Positions 62,364-64,000 of a stretch of DNA of 64,000 nucleotides are shown here, piece by piece. The stretch covers positions 310,001 through 374,000 of the forward strand of contig CAXKVV010002168.1 in the NCBI GenBank assembly GCA_964058805.1, in the 5' to 3' direction. Made by a program: the position numbers and the translations under genes. Under the pieces are notes generated by a model that made no database searches, had not been told where the DNA came from, and was given only the letters and a program-made list of their open reading frames with translations. Position 1 is the first letter of the stretch, and each line of letters begins with the position of its first letter. Origin of the DNA: Schoenoplectus triqueter. Taxonomy: Eukaryota; Streptophyta; Magnoliopsida; Poales; Cyperaceae.

Positions 62364-63025
62364 TGATAGCGTTCGAGCTATGAATCGTCCTAGGACACGC
62401 ACACGTTCAACTATAAAATCACAACTGGAGGATACTCTCAACTCACAGCAGGATAAAAGAGGAGATAAACTCAACTCAAGATAAACTTTTTCATAATAAT
62501 TCAACAAGTGAGTTTACATTCAGAAATTAGGCTTTATATAGCCATACAACTCAACTCTAGAAACTTCCTACTAATTAATAACTCCTTAACTATTTTTGCA
62601 AATTTCAAAACACAATAAAAATAACATTAACTACTACTGTTAATTCCAAAATATAATTAAAACATAGAAAGACTCAAAGACAAGTTTCAAGAAACTAAAT
62701 GCTGGCTGGCTCCTCAGTAACCACGCTCACTTGACACGAGGTTTTGACCAAGAAGACTCTGCAATCTGGAGAAACTTAAAACACAAAAAAGATAGTCCAT
62801 TTCATCATCTAATCACAAAAATTTGAATCACCCAAATCCGAGTTATTATGAGAGAGTTATGCCCAAAATACTGGCCCAGTACGAATCTGTCCAGAAAGCT
62901 GTTGTTTCGTAAATTAATTGTATATATGACTTGGGCCTGGTTCTTCAAACTGAGAACTGGTTCAGAACTTGCTTCCTTGATCATGAGAGTTCACATGTAG
63001 ACCTGCCATGACTTGATCGCCATCA
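62364..63025 (-). repeat. 3' LTR of retroelement 2
   Basis: 662 bp, tgatagcgttcgag to gccatca on the plus strand, with no length difference from the LTRs of element 1. It shares the cg at base 7-8 with the 3' LTR of element 1 and has its own substitutions (for example aggctttatata, ctgcaatctgg, catgagagttcac). Confidence 0.94.
62533..62540 (-). promoter_or_regulatory. TATA box in the 3' LTR of retroelement 2
   Basis: TATATAAA on the minus strand, aligned with the boxes at 10184-10191 and 13576-13583. Transcription from this LTR would run out into the satellite on its left; that is inferred. Confidence 0.65.
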
Positions 63026-63996
63026 TTCTCCCCTGGTTGAAAAGAACTCGCCCACGAGTTCGGCTCATTTTCGCCATGGTATGGAGAAAGATCCTTCACA
63101 TTGAATGTGGATGAAACACCATAATCTCCGGAAAGCTCCACCTTGTAAGCATTGTCACCTATGCGCTGCAAGATTTTAAACGGTCCATCACCACGGTGCT
63201 TGAGCTTTGCATTGCGCCCAGGTGGAAATCTCTCCTTGCTCAAATGCACCCACACAAGATCATCTTCTTTGAAAATCACAGCCCTTCGGTGCTTGTTAGC
63301 TTGTCTTTCATACTTCTGATTTTGCTTCTCAATCCTCTTGCTGACTTGTTCATGCAAGTCCTTGATTGCTTTAGCACGCTCATCCGCATCTCCACTATAG
63401 CTATGGCTGATTGGCAATGACACAAGATCAAGAGGAGTCTTTGGATTGCATCCATACACCACTTCAAAAGGGCTTTTACCTGTCGTCTTGCTGTTGGACC
63501 TGTTGTAAGCGAATTCAGCTTGAGGTAGAACAAGGTCCCATTGGCATATGTTATCACCCACCAAACTTCTCAACAGATTGCCCAAACTCCGATTCACAAT
63601 CTCAGTTTGGCCATCGGTTTGAGGATGATAGGCTGAACTAAACTGCAGCTTTGTACCCATCTTACGCCAAAGTGTTCTCCAAAAATGCCCAACAAACTTC
63701 GGGTCTCTGTCAGATGTTATGGTATTTGGAATGCCATGCAACTTCACTATCTCCTTGAAATAAAGATCAGCTATGTTAGTGGCATCCATCATTTTTGCAC
63801 AAGGAACAAAGTGCGCCATTTTAGAGAACCGATCAACCACCACCATGATTGAATCTTTGCTGCGTTGAGTTCGGGGCAATCCCATCACAAAGTCCATGCT
63901 CACATCTTTCCACGGTGCATTAGGAACAGGAAGGGGAGTATAAAGTCCAGAATTTTGAGACTTTGTTTTTGCTAGATGGCAAGTTCTACATCTCAA
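62962..63996 (-). CDS. Integrase (partial 5' end) of retroelement 2
   Basis: A 344-codon open frame truncated by the window edge; the first Met is internal, just before the second Cys pair of the zinc domain (CRTC). The D,D35E core is complete: Asp in SMDFVMGLP (codon at 63894), Asp in ITSDRDP and Glu in DGQTEIVN, with the usual HPQTDGQTE. The frame then continues without a break through FEVVYGCNP, the GPY/F-type region (GPFKI, NAYKVEL) and FNVKDLSPYHGENE. It ends in the LTR at GSKF because a TGG (Trp) codon of element 1 is TGA here, which removes the last 16 residues. It would insert element cDNA into chromatin as part of a Gag-Pol polyprotein. Confidence 0.9.
   Translation of the reverse strand: MRCRTCHLAKTKSQNSGLYTPLPVPNAPWKDVSMDFVMGLPRTQRSKDSIMVVVDRFSKMAHFVPCAKMMDATNIADLYFKEIVKLHGIPNTITSDRDPKFVGHFWRTLWRKMGTKLQFSSAYHPQTDGQTEIVNRSLGNLLRSLVGDNICQWDLVLPQAEFAYNRSNSKTTGKSPFEVVYGCNPKTPLDLVSLPISHSYSGDADERAKAIKDLHEQVSKRIEKQNQKYERQANKHRRAVIFKEDDLVWVHLSKERFPPGRNAKLKHRGDGPFKILQRIGDNAYKVELSGDYGVSSTFNVKDLSPYHGENEPNSWASSFQPGENDGDQVMAGLHVNSHDQGSKF
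63026..63033 (-). other. Polypurine tract of retroelement 2
   Basis: GGGGAGAA on the element strand (plus strand ttctcccc), directly before the LTR, identical to element 1. Confidence 0.85.
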
Positions 63997-64000
63997 AATG

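Larger units (their letters stand above)
62364..64000 (-). mobile_element. Ty3/gypsy LTR retrotransposon 2, same family, 3' part only
   Basis: A minus-strand element that enters at 62364 and runs off the right edge. Visible are the 3' LTR, the polypurine tract and the integrase core and C-terminus. It is closely similar to element 1 but keeps the two bases lost there near 11118, so integrase core and tail are in one frame. The left flank is cccag, the expected target duplication; its right partner is outside the window. Whether it carries the reverse-transcriptase deletion of element 1 cannot be told. Orientation and monomer phase equal those of element 1. Confidence 0.93.

Noticed and set aside
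1..64000. tRNA or other structured RNA genes
   Set aside because: The only tRNA-like match is the 12-base primer site; no cloverleaf, snRNA or rRNA sequence seen.

Overview
This is a stretch of plant nuclear heterochromatin. About 58 of the 64 kb is one GC-rich tandem satellite with a 58-bp monomer. It is interrupted by one complete but internally deleted Ty3/gypsy LTR retrotransposon (10015-14068, minus strand) and by the 3' part of a second member of the same family (62364 to the window end, minus strand). A plant host is inferred from the initiator-methionine-tRNA primer site TGGTATCAGAGC and from the gag/integrase type, which resembles the plant chromovirus CRM (centromeric retrotransposon) lineage. 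I cannot name the species. I see no cellular gene, rRNA, tRNA or CRISPR array.

Layout: 1-10014, satellite; 10015-14068, retroelement 1, flanked by the 5-bp duplication acgag; 14069-62363, satellite; 62364-64000, retroelement 2 (3' LTR, polypurine tract, integrase), cut by the window edge. The two elements share sequence, orientation and, notably, the same insertion phase within the monomer.

A clean consensus monomer lies at 18861-18918: 58 bp, about 64% GC, 10 CpG dinucleotides, palindromes GCGCGC and GGTACC, and two CGTTTTC boxes 27 bp apart. Two recurrent short units (31 and 37 bp) look like deletions between short internal direct repeats. Above the monomer there is a deep hierarchy of higher-order repeats (HORs): a 1.14-kb segment repeated 4440 bp away; tandem blocks of 914, 675, 821 and 1583 bp; a 2.8-3.1 kb family over about 33.5-44.9 kb; and a 1.45/1.89/1.95/2.0 kb family over 46.2-62 kb. 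The last family itself lies inside a near-identical 6649-bp tandem duplication (46931-53571 and 53580-60219). Many size differences between copies are sums of 58- and 37-bp units, as expected from unequal crossing-over.

Long open frames across the satellite (up to 961 codons) follow from a monomer without forward stop codons whose length is 1 modulo 3. I do not treat them as genes. The only credible coding sequences are the gag-protease and integrase parts of the two retroelements, all of them damaged or partial. The main interest is structural: a CpG-rich, recently homogenised satellite with nested HORs and phased insertions of a CRM-like retroelement, which makes it a candidate centromeric or pericentromeric array.
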